A stretch of DNA of 64,000 nucleotides from CAWKKW01 sp963850345 (GCA_963850345.1 CAWKKW010000003.1:124001-188000), one strand, 5' to 3'; positions 7,997-16,825 are shown, counted from the stretch's first letter. Translations and numbers: made by a program. Notes: generated from the letters alone by a model not told the origin.

Positions 7997-8419
7997 TTAC
8001 TTGCCGCCGTGGGCCGTCAGCTTGACGTCGATATTGCCGCGCGTGGCTTTGGAGTAGGGGCAGGCCTGGTGTCCGTCGGCGACCAGCGCTTCGGCGGCCT
8101 TTTGGTCCAGGTTGGCGGCGGTGATGTCCATCTCGACGGCGATGATGAATTCGCCCGCATCGTTGGGGCCGAGTGCGACCTTGGAGATGATGGTGATGAG
8201 GCCGGGATCTTCGCCGCGCTGCTTGGCGACGTACTCCATCGCACCGGCGAAGCAGGCGGAATAGCCGGCGGCGAAGAGCTGTTCGGGGTTGGTGCGCTTG
8301 GGATTCTGGACGGTGGTCGAGGGGGGCATGAGTTCGACGTTCAGAGCGCCGTCGGAGCTTTTGGCGCGGCCATGGCGGCCTCCGGTGGAGGTAACGGTTG
8401 CAGTGTAGACGGGCTTGAT
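7997..8419 (-). CDS. ohr: Ohr/OsmC-family organic hydroperoxide resistance protein with AUC start
   Basis: Thiol peroxidase that reduces organic hydroperoxides. The family's two redox cysteines are present (GYSACFAGAM and QACPYSKATRG). The standard 140-residue protein is obtained only by starting at an ATC codon at 8417-8419: (M)KPVYTATVTSTGGRHGRAKS. It has AAGGAG seven bases upstream, exactly where the family's start Met belongs. No in-frame ATG, GTG or TTG lies upstream; the first in-frame ATG is 30 codons inside (8329), has no ribosome site and would remove the first beta strands. Either AUC initiation is used or the base is wrong. Convergent with gltX. No ohrR neighbour is seen. Confidence 0.85.
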   Translation of the reverse strand: MKPVYTATVTSTGGRHGRAKSSDGALNVELMPPSTTVQNPKRTNPEQLFAAGYSACFAGAMEYVAKQRGEDPGLITIISKVALGPNDAGEFIIAVEMDITAANLDQKAAEALVADGHQACPYSKATRGNIDVKLTAHGGK

Positions 8420-8559
8420 GGGGAAACTCCTTTTCAGCGCGATGCGCGGAGATTTGATTTTAGCGGTTGCGGGCGGATGTGACGAGCGAGGCTTGTGCAG
8501 GGTGGGAAGCCGAGTTCGCAGGCTGTGCTGCGAAAGGGAAACAGGAAGTGGAAGACTTG

Positions 8560-9105
8560 ATGTTCGCGCATGACTGGACGGCAGAGGTGCTCAGGCAGCG
8601 GCCGCTGATTTTGCCCAGGCGGCAGTTTGTGTACCCGCGCGAAGCAGAAGAGGTGGAGCGGGGCGCGCTGGAGGTGCTGGTGCGGCCGGCAGGGGCGGGC
8701 GAGTTCCTGGCGACGTGTGCGCTGGGGTTTGCCGATCCGCTGGTGCCTACGGGGGTGTGGAGTTGTCCGGATGCTGCGTGGATGTGCGCGGTGGCGGGCG
8801 GTTACGCGTACCTGATCGACACGCGGGCGCCGGAGCAGTTTGTGCAGGTGGAGTATCGGCCGGTACTCGAGGTGAGGGCGATCGAGGAGCAGGGGCTGCT
8901 GCTGTTTGTGGGGCACCACTCGATGCTGGCGTGGGGGCGCGAGGGACGAGCATGGCAGTCGGGGCGGCTTTCGTCGGAGGGCGTGAGCATTGTCGCGGTC
9001 GATGGCTGGCGACTGGTGGGAACGGGATGGGATTTGCGGACCGATCGGGAGTTTACGTTCGAGCTGGATTTGCGGACAGGGGAGGTTTTGAGCAGCGGAG
9101 CGTGA
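8560..9105 (+). CDS. Hypothetical protein
   Basis: A 181-residue soluble protein beginning MFAHDWTAEVLRQRPLILPR at an ATG preceded by GGAAGTGGAAG. An upstream in-frame ATG at 8467 would add 31 residues without a ribosome site. It is rich in short beta-type segments with aromatic and acidic residues (FVQVEYRPVLEVRAIEEQGLLLFVGHH), suggesting a beta-propeller-like or beta-sandwich fold. No motif I can name, no signal peptide, no membrane segment. It is divergent from ohr, whose start lies 140 bases away. Codon use matches the host style. Function unknown. Confidence 0.6.
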   Translation: MFAHDWTAEVLRQRPLILPRRQFVYPREAEEVERGALEVLVRPAGAGEFLATCALGFADPLVPTGVWSCPDAAWMCAVAGGYAYLIDTRAPEQFVQVEYRPVLEVRAIEEQGLLLFVGHHSMLAWGREGRAWQSGRLSSEGVSIVAVDGWRLVGTGWDLRTDREFTFELDLRTGEVLSSGA

Positions 9106-9367
9106 GCGGGAAGACGCGGGTTCCTGCACTGCGGGTAAGGATGAGGAAATCTTGCACGCGGAGTGGGAGGAACGCGGTCGTCGCGAAGGTCGAGGGCTGC
9201 GGGGAAACGCGGATGCGCTTCTCTTGCCATCGGGAGCAAAGCCGCGCTGGTTCCCATCCGCAATGCTGTGCGCTACGCCAGTGCGTGGGTGAAAGGGCTT
9301 TGCGGTAGTAATCTCAAAACTGAGCTTTGGTGACGAGAACGGCGTTTGTGAGAGCCTATTCAGTGGT

Positions 9368-9976
9368 TCACTGCAAACCCCGCCAGAGGGCTGCCATTTG
9401 GAGTTCTAGCAATGACTGGCGATCTGAAAGATTTGCATCCTCGCCGGAAGCAAGAAACACCTGCGCGGTTCCGAAGAGGGAAACCCACCACGTGTGTGCC
9501 TGCAGCAGCCCATCGGTCTTGTGACGAGAAGCCCAGGCTGCCTGAAACGTCTGCACAAGCGCAGCGAAGCACTCACGGCCTACAGTGTCGATATATTGCC
9601 CTGACTGCACCTCACCCCAATCCCCTGAACCCATGAAGACAGTGCGGAAGTGGTGGGGATGTTTCAGCGCGAACGCGACGAAGTGCCTTGAAGTCTCGAA
9701 AAGAACTTCCTGCCGGTCTCCGGGCTGCGATTGCAGCTCGCTGACTTCGGCCTGAAGCTGCGCGAAAGTCTGACGGCATATTTCCGCAAGGACCGCAAAT
9801 TTGTCCGGAAAGTAGCGATAGAGCGCGGCATGAGCATAGCCCAGCTCTTCCGCAATTGCACGCAAGGTCACACTCTCGTAGCCCTTCTGCACGAAAAGCC
9901 TGCTCGCGGTGTCGAGAATGTCCTGTTTGCGCCGTTCGCGTCTCTCGGGTGCTCGACTTGTTGTTCTTACCGGCAT
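9368..9976 (-). CDS. TetR/AcrR-family regulator with WHG-type C-terminal domain
   Basis: 202 residues. The N-terminal HTH is typical TetR (ILDTASRLFVQKGYESVTLR, then ELGYAHAALYRYFPDK). The C-terminal ligand domain carries QAHTWWVSLFG, the WHG-type signature. It is divergent from the epoxide hydrolase/reductase pair at 10060, and the 83-base spacer holds a 13-base palindrome, so it most likely represses that operon and itself. It is clearly paralogous to the TetR at 17041 (same HTH pattern, same HTWW motif), and the two regions carry similar palindromes. Ligand unknown; its neighbours suggest an epoxide or lipophilic xenobiotic. Confidence 0.88.
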   Translation of the reverse strand: MPVRTTSRAPERRERRKQDILDTASRLFVQKGYESVTLRAIAEELGYAHAALYRYFPDKFAVLAEICRQTFAQLQAEVSELQSQPGDRQEVLFETSRHFVAFALKHPHHFRTVFMGSGDWGEVQSGQYIDTVGRECFAALVQTFQAAWASRHKTDGLLQAHTWWVSLFGTAQVFLASGEDANLSDRQSLLELQMAALWRGLQ

Positions 9977-10012
9977 GCATCCACAATAACTTCGTTTCTT
10001 GTGTATATCAAG

Positions 10013-10025
10013 TGACCATTGGTCA
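10013..10025. promoter_or_regulatory. TetR operator palindrome
   Basis: TGACCA-T-TGGTCA, a perfect 6-base-arm palindrome with a 1-base centre, lies between the divergent TetR and epoxide hydrolase starts. Similar 13-base palindromes occur upstream of the paralogous TetR at 16900-16990. Confidence 0.65.
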
Positions 10026-10059
10026 CATTTTGACGTATGCTCTGATTCAGGAGCTGCCT

Positions 10060-11217
10060 ATGTCTACCGTTGTGACGCCGTTTCACCTGTCGATCCATGA
10101 GGAATCACTTACTGATTTGCGAGAGAGGCTGATACGAACACGGCTACCCTCTGCGGAAACTGTGCCGGACACCAGCCAAGGCCCAAAGCTGGCCGCAATG
10201 GAGACACTTAGAAAGTACTGGATTGAGCAGTATGACTGGTGGCGTTGCGAATCTCTGCTGAACGGCTTTGGGCAATTCAAAACCGAAATCGACGGCCTAC
10301 CCATTCACTTCCTTCATGTGCGCTCGCACGAGCCCGGTGCTTTGCCGCTTCTGCTGACGCATGGCTGGCCCGGTTCGGTGCTGGAGTTCCGCAAGGTGAT
10401 CGAGCCGCTCGTCGATCCGGTCAAGTATGGCGGCTCTGCCGAGGACGCCTTCGACGTCATCATCCCCTCGCTTCCTGGCTTCGGCTTCAGCGGTCAGCCG
10501 AGGGAGGCTGGCTGGGACATCGGGCGCATCGCCTCTGCCTGGGCGACGCTGATGGAGCGGCTAGGCTGTAAGAAGTGGGGAGCACAGGGGGGCGATTGGG
10601 GCGCTGCGGTCACGCTGATGCTGGGCCACATGGCCCCGACTGGACTGGCCGGCATCCATCTCAACTTCGTCATGTACCAGCCGACGCCCGAGGAGATGGC
10701 CAATGCCGATACCGACGAAAAAGCCATGATGGCTTCGGCGCAGAACTATCAGCAACGTTTGTCAGGCTATGCGCAGGTGCAGGGTACCCGACCGCAGGCG
10801 GTCGCTTACGGTCTTTCCGACTCACCGATGGGACAGGCCGCATGGATTTACTCGCTGCTTGAAGATGTGGCTGACTGCAACGGCGATCCCACTTCGGTCT
10901 TCTCGATGGACGAGATATTAGACGACATCATGCTTTATTGGCTCCCGAACGCCAGCGCCTCTTCAGCTCGTCTCTATTGGGATTCGATGTCGGCCATGAT
11001 GTCCGGGCCACCGCCCTTCTATCCTTCGACGATGCCGACAGGTATCAGCATGTTCCCAAAGGAGCAGGTACGCATCTCGAAGCGCTGGGCTGAGGCACGC
11101 TTCAAAAACCTCGTTCACTACCAGCAGGCAACGGCAGGCGGCCACTTTGCGGCATTGGAACAGCCGCAAGAATTCGTGGAGGGCGTTCGCGCGACCTTCC
11201 ATAATTTACGGTCGTGA
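10060..11217 (+). CDS. Epoxide hydrolase (EHN domain, alpha/beta hydrolase)
   Basis: 385 residues from the ATG at 10060 (AGGAG six bases upstream). The epoxide hydrolase N-terminal domain covers about residues 1-110 (FHLSIHEESLTDLRERLIRT, then YWIEQYDWW). The alpha/beta hydrolase core follows, with oxyanion motif LLTHGWPGSVLEF and nucleophile GAQGGDWGAAVTL (Asp). The fold resembles microsomal or juvenile-hormone-type epoxide hydrolases, which open epoxides to diols; the C-terminal HYQQATAGGHFAALEQPQEF supplies the catalytic His. No signal peptide, so cytosolic. The next gene follows after 9 bases, so they form an operon, probably under the divergent TetR. The frame is open upstream to 9856, but only the 10060 start has a ribosome site. 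Confidence 0.9.
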   Translation: MSTVVTPFHLSIHEESLTDLRERLIRTRLPSAETVPDTSQGPKLAAMETLRKYWIEQYDWWRCESLLNGFGQFKTEIDGLPIHFLHVRSHEPGALPLLLTHGWPGSVLEFRKVIEPLVDPVKYGGSAEDAFDVIIPSLPGFGFSGQPREAGWDIGRIASAWATLMERLGCKKWGAQGGDWGAAVTLMLGHMAPTGLAGIHLNFVMYQPTPEEMANADTDEKAMMASAQNYQQRLSGYAQVQGTRPQAVAYGLSDSPMGQAAWIYSLLEDVADCNGDPTSVFSMDEILDDIMLYWLPNASASSARLYWDSMSAMMSGPPPFYPSTMPTGISMFPKEQVRISKRWAEARFKNLVHYQQATAGGHFAALEQPQEFVEGVRATFHNLRS

Positions 11218-11226
11218 AGAAGGAAG

Positions 11227-12129
11227 ATGGTCATGCAAAACGTTATCAGCATTGCAGGAGGCACCGGCAATCTTGGCGGCCGGGTCGCCTCCGCACTTCG
11301 CAATCGGGGCGCAGCAGTGCGCGCCATTGTGCGCCCGGGGACATCGCCCGAGCGGTTGTCGAAGCTGCGCCAGCAAGAAATCGAGATCGTTGAAGTAGAT
11401 CTAAACCAGCCCGAGGCTTTGGCGCATGCGTGCGAAGGCAGCTCGTGCGTTGTGTCCACGCTTCTTGGTGTGGAGGCGACCATGATTGGAACGCAAAGCG
11501 CTCTTCTCGATGCAGCTGTGCTCGCCGGAGTGCCGCGATTCATACCATCGGATTACGCGATGGACTTCACCAAACTCACGCCCGGACTGAACCGCAACCT
11601 GGACCTGCACCGGCGCTTTCAGGAAATCGTGGATGCGGCCCCGATCCGGTCCACAACCATTTTGAACGGCTGTTTTACGGACCTGCTCACCGGAGAAGCT
11701 CCTCTAGTCCTTCAGAAGCTCCATCGCATTCTCTATTGGGGCGACAACCCGGACCAGGTCATAGACTTCACCACTATCGACAACACCGCAGAGTTCACCG
11801 CAGAGGCGGCGATGGACATGAATACGCCAAGAGTTCTGCGTGTCGCAGGTCAGCAAGCCTCCGCTCGCATGCTGGCCGAAATAGCCGGGAACACTTATGG
11901 GAAGCGTTTTGGTCTGCTGCGCGGTGGAGGGCTTGAGCGGCTGCAAAGCATCATTCGAGTCGTCCGGTCGCTAAGTCCGAAGAATGACGAGCCGTTTCCC
12001 GTTTGGCAGGGCATGCAATACCTCTATTGCATGTTCAAGGGGAGCGGCACTCTGTCGGACTTAGACAATGACCGCTATCAAAGCATTCGTTGGACGACGA
12101 TTAGAGAAGTGCTTCAGGCGAACCACTAG
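11227..12129 (+). CDS. NmrA/isoflavone-reductase-like NAD(P)-binding protein
   Basis: 300 residues (GGAAG before the ATG). The Rossmann motif ISIAGGTGNLGGRVASAL is at the N terminus, followed by the family's RAIVRPGTS and FIPSDYAMDFTK. It belongs to the NmrA-type atypical short-chain dehydrogenases, which either reduce phenolic or xenobiotic substrates or act as redox sensors. The usual catalytic Lys of the isoflavone reductase group is not obvious. It lies 9 bases after the epoxide hydrolase, so they are cotranscribed, and it may process the diol or related product; that link is inferred from position only. Confidence 0.82.
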   Translation: MVMQNVISIAGGTGNLGGRVASALRNRGAAVRAIVRPGTSPERLSKLRQQEIEIVEVDLNQPEALAHACEGSSCVVSTLLGVEATMIGTQSALLDAAVLAGVPRFIPSDYAMDFTKLTPGLNRNLDLHRRFQEIVDAAPIRSTTILNGCFTDLLTGEAPLVLQKLHRILYWGDNPDQVIDFTTIDNTAEFTAEAAMDMNTPRVLRVAGQQASARMLAEIAGNTYGKRFGLLRGGGLERLQSIIRVVRSLSPKNDEPFPVWQGMQYLYCMFKGSGTLSDLDNDRYQSIRWTTIREVLQANH

Positions 12130-12287
12130 CAAGGAGTGCCATGGGGCAGCTTCACAGTGGATCCTTATATGTCGGCTTGTCGTCAGTGATCACACTTCGA
12201 GCGCGACTGGGTAGTTGGTCGAGGAACGCGGATCGCTTGCACTGCTGTTCGGGATGACACTCTGAGTGCGCTGGGGAGTGGATTTGC

Positions 12288-12941
12288 TTACGGGCCTTTT
12301 TTGCTGGCCTGCTTTTCGGCTTCGTCGATGGCTTTGCGGAATTCGTCGACGGCCGGAACTCCGGGGGTGTTGAGGGCGTCTTTCGCGATGAGGCGCCAGA
12401 CCGGCGGAGAGGCTAGAGGATTGGTGGAGTCAGGGTGTTCGGTGACGCCGCGATAGACCGCGAAGGTATCTTCACCGTTGCTGATGTCGGCCTGAGGATG
12501 AGGCGAGTCAGAGCCGATGCCGCCGGGGTCGGTGCCGTTGGGGCTGCCGGGAGTGCGGCCGCCGAGGCGAACGCCGTCTTCGGTTGGCTCGAAGACGACG
12601 GAGTGGTCGTTGGCGCGGCCACTGCCGATGGTGGGTTCGACGATCTTGCCGTGTCCTTTGCGCACGGTGATGACCAGGTCGGCGGTATCCGTCTCCTGCA
12701 CCAGATTGAAGCGGCCCCATTTCATGATGGCTTTTTCGACGGAGTCGCGGGCGTTTCTGTTGGCGTTGGGATCAGACACAGTGATGCCGGCGGAGGGATC
12801 GATGAGGACCAGCACGGTGCGGGCCTGCAGGATGTCGTAGGGCAGACCGGGCTTCTTCTTGTCTTTGGCTGCGAGCGGGGCTACGGCGGTGAGAGAGAGC
12901 AGCAGAAGCAAGAAACACAGCGGGCGCGAACGACGCAGCAT
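12288..12941 (-). CDS. Secreted hypothetical protein
   Basis: 217 residues from the ATG at 12941, which has GGAGG five bases upstream; the longer reading from 12962 lacks one. A signal peptide is clear (MLRRSRPLCFLLLLLSLTAV, then APLAA before KDKKKPG). The mature part has a conserved-looking core (TVLVLIDPSAGITVSDPNA, then ADLVITVRKGHGK) followed by a glycine/proline-rich region. The style matches acidobacterial secreted proteins of unknown function that carry a small alpha/beta domain. It is followed by a TetR gene on the same strand with a 40-base gap. Function unknown. Confidence 0.65.
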   Translation of the reverse strand: MLRRSRPLCFLLLLLSLTAVAPLAAKDKKKPGLPYDILQARTVLVLIDPSAGITVSDPNANRNARDSVEKAIMKWGRFNLVQETDTADLVITVRKGHGKIVEPTIGSGRANDHSVVFEPTEDGVRLGGRTPGSPNGTDPGGIGSDSPHPQADISNGEDTFAVYRGVTEHPDSTNPLASPPVWRLIAKDALNTPGVPAVDEFRKAIDEAEKQASKKGP

Positions 12942-12981
12942 GGCGGCCTCCGAGTGGAACAATTGTAGTCCGCGCAGCCGG

Positions 12982-13557
12982 TCAAAAGCTGGACAGAAGG
13001 AAATCTCTTGCGCTGGCCAGAACCCTCTCGCGCATGGCGGCCTCGGGTAGCATGCGGGCGATCTCTGTAGCCCCGATCATGGTGGAGAAGATCACGAAGA
13101 AGGCTCGCTCTTTATCCGCAGTGCGCCTGCCGGGCATGAAGGGGAGCATGCGGTTCTTATAGGACACCAGCTGGGGAAAGATCTGGCCCCTCATCTTTTT
13201 GTCCACCCGCGTCAGTTCCGGGGCGAGTGCCGGCAATGGGCAGCTATGCTCGGCGTGATCACAAAACTCCAGGCTCAGGTAGGTCTTCACAATCGCCTTC
13301 CAAGCCGGAGCGGGATGCGCCTGTGTGGCCACACGGACAAGCACGTCGCCGACTTCACGGAAGGCCTCGCCCAGAGACTCGAGGAGCAGTTCGTCTTTGT
13401 TCTCGAAGTGTTTGTAAAAGCCTCCATGGGTGAGGCCCGTGTCGCGCATGATCGAGGCTACCGCTGCGCCGTTGAGGCCCTCGGCGCGCACGCGACGCGA
13501 GGCGTCTTTCACAATCTGCTGATGAACTTCGGCTTTGTGTTCGGGTGGGTAGCGCAT
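12982..13557 (-). CDS. TetR/AcrR-family regulator
   Basis: 191 residues. HTH at the N terminus (IVKDASRRVRAEGLNGAAVA, then DTGLTHGGFYKHFENKDELL), the form seen in TetR regulators of redox and efflux genes (GGFYKHF). The C-terminal domain holds a single conserved-type Cys near SLEFCDHAEHSCPLPAL. It is divergent from an NmrA-type gene at 13704. A 28-base palindrome and a half-site lie in the 146-base spacer, so autoregulation and control of 13704 are likely. No strong ribosome site precedes the ATG, so the message may be poorly translated or leaderless. Confidence 0.87.
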   Translation of the reverse strand: MRYPPEHKAEVHQQIVKDASRRVRAEGLNGAAVASIMRDTGLTHGGFYKHFENKDELLLESLGEAFREVGDVLVRVATQAHPAPAWKAIVKTYLSLEFCDHAEHSCPLPALAPELTRVDKKMRGQIFPQLVSYKNRMLPFMPGRRTADKERAFFVIFSTMIGATEIARMLPEAAMRERVLASARDFLLSSF

Positions 13558-13657
13558 GGTTCCATAGGATGCACGTGATCATCTCAAACTGCAAGTAGAG
13601 CCCATGACGCAACCGCCGGTGGGCGTAGTCTACGGGAGTTTTCGAGATTGTTTGAAT

Positions 13658-13685
13658 CCATAGGATTATTACGATAATCCTATGG
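13658..13685. promoter_or_regulatory. Large TetR operator palindrome
   Basis: CCATAGGATTAT-TACG-ATAATCCTATGG is a perfect 12-base-arm inverted repeat located 18 bases ahead of the NmrA-type gene start and about 100 bases from the divergent TetR gene. A second half-site, CCATAGGAT, is at 13562-13570 beside the TetR start codon. The size and position suit a TetR dimer pair. Confidence 0.75.
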
Positions 13686-13703
13686 GTCAAAGGAGAACGT
13701 CCC

Positions 13704-14657
13704 ATGACTCACCCTATCTCTCATCCGATTCTGGTTACGGGCGCAGCCGGCGGCCAGCAGGGATCCACCGGGCGCGCTATAGCCATGCTTCTGCTCGAGC
13801 GGAGCATTCCCGTACGCGCATTCGTGCATAAAGTCGATGCCCGGTCTGACGAACTGCGCCAGCGAGGTGCGGAGATCATTGAGGGGGATCTCCTTAATCC
13901 CGCTTCCGTTCAACAAGCTGTGGCAGGTGTGAAACGCGCTTACTTCACCTACCCCGTAACCGACGGACTGCTCGAAGCGGCGACCATCTTTGCTGCAAGC
14001 GCTCGCGACGCCTGCGTGGAGATGGTCGTGAACAACTCGCAGTTTCAGGGTTCACCGGGCGACGCAGGGTTTGGCGATCTTAGTTTCGCTCCCTCCTTTC
14101 GGAACCTGCAGCATCGGCTCGCCGATCGCATCTTCGATTGGGCGCAAGTCGGGGCGCTTCATCTTCAGGCGCCGCCTTATTACGAGAACGTGCGGGCTCT
14201 AGTGAGCCGCAGTGTGGCAGAGCAAGACACCGCGTTCCTGCCCTGGGGCGATGGCAGCGCGGTGATTCCACTCGCCGGTGCCGAAGACATTGCACGCGTA
14301 GCCGCAACTCTTCTGGCCGACCCCAATGTGCCATCCGAAACGGTGTTCCCTCTGGTGATCGAAACCCTGACCGTGCGCCAGATTGCAGAGACTCTTGGCA
14401 GAGCGCTGGACCGGCCGATTCGGTATCAGGCAATCACCGATGAGCAGTGGGAGCAGGCAGTGAAGGAGAGAATCAATGCTCACGCCATCGATCATCTGAG
14501 CCATCTTTGGCAGTACTTCCGCAAAGGCGAAGTGCGCTATCGGCCGACGGATATGGTCCGCAAGGTGACTGGACGAAATCCGCAAACGCTGGAGGAGTTC
14601 TGCCGCGCGAACTCAGAGTCGTTCGGCGTGCATGCGCCAAGTTCCAAATCCATTTGA
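13704..14657 (+). CDS. NmrA-like NAD(P)H-binding oxidoreductase
   Basis: 317 residues from the ATG with AAAGGAG upstream. N-terminal Rossmann motif ILVTGAAGGQQGSTGRAIA, an unusually extended glycine loop also seen in some NmrA-type proteins. RAFVHKVDARSDELRQRGAE and DLLNPASVQQAVAGV follow. C-terminal residues match the substrate-lid region of this group. Cytosolic, no signal. It faces a divergent TetR with a strong palindrome between them and precedes a membrane protein gene by 45 bases, probably in the same transcript. The substrate is unknown; relatives act as quinone or azo-type reductases or redox sensors. Confidence 0.82.
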   Translation: MTHPISHPILVTGAAGGQQGSTGRAIAMLLLERSIPVRAFVHKVDARSDELRQRGAEIIEGDLLNPASVQQAVAGVKRAYFTYPVTDGLLEAATIFAASARDACVEMVVNNSQFQGSPGDAGFGDLSFAPSFRNLQHRLADRIFDWAQVGALHLQAPPYYENVRALVSRSVAEQDTAFLPWGDGSAVIPLAGAEDIARVAATLLADPNVPSETVFPLVIETLTVRQIAETLGRALDRPIRYQAITDEQWEQAVKERINAHAIDHLSHLWQYFRKGEVRYRPTDMVRKVTGRNPQTLEEFCRANSESFGVHAPSSKSI

Positions 14658-14702
14658 GTTCACCGGAGGATGGTCCTAACCCATTTCCGCAGGAGGTTAG
14701 CA

Positions 14703-15212
14703 ATGGCACCGCAAGCAATCTTTCAAACGCATCTCGTCCTGGGGTACGTCGCGTGTCTACTCTGTTTCGGCACGTACGTCCTGCCGCTGCTGAGGTCGAT
14801 GAGTCGCTTCCGCGCGCAACGCGTGATTGCCACGATTCACAGCTTCCGCTTCTTCGGGCTGGTGTTCATCCTTCCCGGTGTCGTCGGCTCTCATGTGCCC
14901 GCGGGCTTCGCCGTGGCTGCCGCTTACGGGGATTTAGCGACTGGGTTGCTCGCGCTGATGGCGCTGCTCTCGGTGAGGATGCGTGCGCTCTTCTGGTTTT
15001 TCGTGGTCGCCTTCAACCTGGTGGGCGCGACCGACTTGCTTCTCGCTTACTACCACGCCATTCGACTGGGTCTTCCGAATGAAGCAGGCCAGTTGGGCGC
15101 TGCGTACATTATTCCGGTGTTCTATGTGCCCATGCTGATGATCACGCACGTGGTGGCGCTGTATTGGCTGGTGCGTCCTCAGACCAGTGCCGGTCAAGGC
15201 AATTCGCGATAA
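14703..15212 (+). CDS. Five-segment membrane protein
   Basis: 169 residues from the ATG at 14703, which has AGGAGG six bases upstream. The longer frame from 14670 has no ribosome site. Five hydrophobic segments are visible (HLVLGYVACLLCFGTYVLPL; FFGLVFILPGVVG; a segment ending DLATGLLALMALL; ALFWFFVVAFNLVGATDLLL; IPVFYVPMLMITHVVALYWL). No catalytic motif. It is probably co-transcribed with the NmrA-type gene upstream and thus under the same TetR. DoxX-like or other small redox-linked membrane proteins often accompany such reductases, but this one is not recognisable as DoxX. Confidence 0.65.
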   Translation: MAPQAIFQTHLVLGYVACLLCFGTYVLPLLRSMSRFRAQRVIATIHSFRFFGLVFILPGVVGSHVPAGFAVAAAYGDLATGLLALMALLSVRMRALFWFFVVAFNLVGATDLLLAYYHAIRLGLPNEAGQLGAAYIIPVFYVPMLMITHVVALYWLVRPQTSAGQGNSR

Positions 15213-15376
15213 CCGCGAGCGAGCAGGTACTTCGCGTCAGCTATCGTGCCTTGGTCCGGCACAAGAACTCGGAGGATCGCGCAACGCATGAGGCGATGAG
15301 GTTTCATCAAGGCCGGGCAACATGCCTCACGCAACTGGACGATCTGGCGGTAGAGCTACAGGGCCGAGGGTGTTCT

Positions 15377-15796
15377 TCAAATCGACCACCTGTTTGCGGG
15401 CATGCAGCGTCGTAATACCCACGAAGCAAAGACGAACGTCATGACGAGAAGCGGATCGAATTTATCCCAAGTACTGCCACCGGCATTCAGTTGTGAATAG
15501 AACGCGAGCAAGAGATTGATGGCGAGACCAGCGTAGACCCACTGACTTAAGCGAGGCACATTAGGAATCAGAAGGCCCACTCCACCAAGGATGTGGGTCA
15601 CGCCGAGCAGAGGAATGATGTAGACCGGGTATCCGAGTTGCTGATGGACGATCCTCCATTCGCCCGGATCGTGAATCAGATAGAGCCTTCCGAAGTAGAC
15701 CCAGATCAAGGCGAGGAGACCGGTCGTTAGCATTGCGGCTGTTTGAATTGCTCGACCCGGGCGTGCGGGTTTATCGATTGCGAGTTCAGTTTTCAT
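15377..15796 (-). CDS. DoxX-like membrane protein
   Basis: 139 residues, ATG at 15796 with GGAGAGG about 10 bases upstream. Four hydrophobic segments; the second and third carry GVTHILGGVGLLIPNVPRLS and YAGLAINLLLAFYSQLNAG, which fit the DoxX-like family of small membrane proteins linked to oxidoreductases. It faces the previous operon convergently and lies downstream of the NmrA-type gene at 15953 on the same strand (156-base gap). The role is not defined; relatives are proposed to pass electrons or scaffold redox partners. Confidence 0.65.
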   Translation of the reverse strand: MKTELAIDKPARPGRAIQTAAMLTTGLLALIWVYFGRLYLIHDPGEWRIVHQQLGYPVYIIPLLGVTHILGGVGLLIPNVPRLSQWVYAGLAINLLLAFYSQLNAGGSTWDKFDPLLVMTFVFASWVLRRCMPANRWSI

Positions 15797-15952
15797 ATCA
15801 ACGCGATCCTCTCCTGCGGTTTAATGGCAGTACTAAGGCTTGTAAGCATGGCTGAGCAGCATAGGCAGGAACAGCCGGTCGAACAACGAAGGGGCCGTGG
15901 CCTCGGTTCGCTGTCCCCGCCCCCAGGGCGCTGAATGCTGCTTGACTCGGAC

Positions 15953-16825
15953 TTACGCTTTGACGGCATGCATTGCGGCCGCGAACACTTCGCGTGCGGA
16001 CGTCGTACCCGCTACGTGCTCTGTACCCGGGATTCCGAGGTCCATCCACCCGGCGTTCACACTCTCGTACATTTGTTCGGCAGGTCCTGTGTGGCCTTTT
16101 GGGACGCCGAACTGCTGGAAGGTTTCCGCCCACGCTGCACGCGGGAGTGCAAAGGCTTTTACGTCGAGCGCCAGGACTTCACCCAACTGTTTAGCCACTT
16201 CATCCGCGCTGACCATCGAACCAAGCTCGATGATGCGATGCCCTGACCACGCCGGCCCGGTAAGAAGCGTTGCCACCTCTGCGCCGATGTCGTCGGACGC
16301 GACCATTGTCGATTTGCGGTTTGTGGGATTGTAGAAGACCGGTAGCGTTCCGCCCTGAGCGGCCTGTAATCCGTAAAGAAAGTTTTCGAAGAAGGCGCCT
16401 GCGCGCACAAGCGCGACCGGAGATGGCAGGCTGCGCAGACCTTGCTCCAAGAGCGACAATGCCGTGATCATCCCCACTCCGCTGGTTCTGTTCGCGCCCA
16501 TCGACGAGAGCGCTACCACTCGCGGCGGAGCTACCTTATTCAGCGCGTCGACATAGTTCGCAATGACGCCCTTTGCTTCTCTGAAATCTGGCGAGGGCGC
16601 CCATACCGGCGGCAGCATAACGAACGCGCCTTGAACACCATGGAGCGCCGCGGCTATGGCTGTCGCATCGTTCCAGTCTCCATCCACTAACTCCACGCCT
16701 TGATCTGCCCACTGCGTCGCGTTCTCGCGATTGCGCACAAGCGCTCGCACCTGTTTGCCTTGCTTGAGTAGATGCCGCGCAGTAGCGCCGCCAACTTTTC
16801 CAGTAATTCCCATGACTAAATACAT
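15953..16825 (-). CDS. NmrA-family NAD(P)H-binding reductase
   Basis: 290 residues from the ATG with CCAGGAG nine bases upstream. N-terminal MYLVMGITGKVGGATARHLL is the GxxGxxG dinucleotide loop. RALVRNRENATQWADQGVEL and VVALSSMGANRTSG are characteristic of the NmrA / quinone-reductase-2-type group. Single-domain and cytosolic. It is divergent from the TetR at 17041; three 13-base palindromes lie between them, so it is the probable main target. The third NmrA-type gene in this 8-kb region. Confidence 0.84.
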   Translation of the reverse strand: MYLVMGITGKVGGATARHLLKQGKQVRALVRNRENATQWADQGVELVDGDWNDATAIAAALHGVQGAFVMLPPVWAPSPDFREAKGVIANYVDALNKVAPPRVVALSSMGANRTSGVGMITALSLLEQGLRSLPSPVALVRAGAFFENFLYGLQAAQGGTLPVFYNPTNRKSTMVASDDIGAEVATLLTGPAWSGHRIIELGSMVSADEVAKQLGEVLALDVKAFALPRAAWAETFQQFGVPKGHTGPAEQMYESVNAGWMDLGIPGTEHVAGTTSAREVFAAAMHAVKA

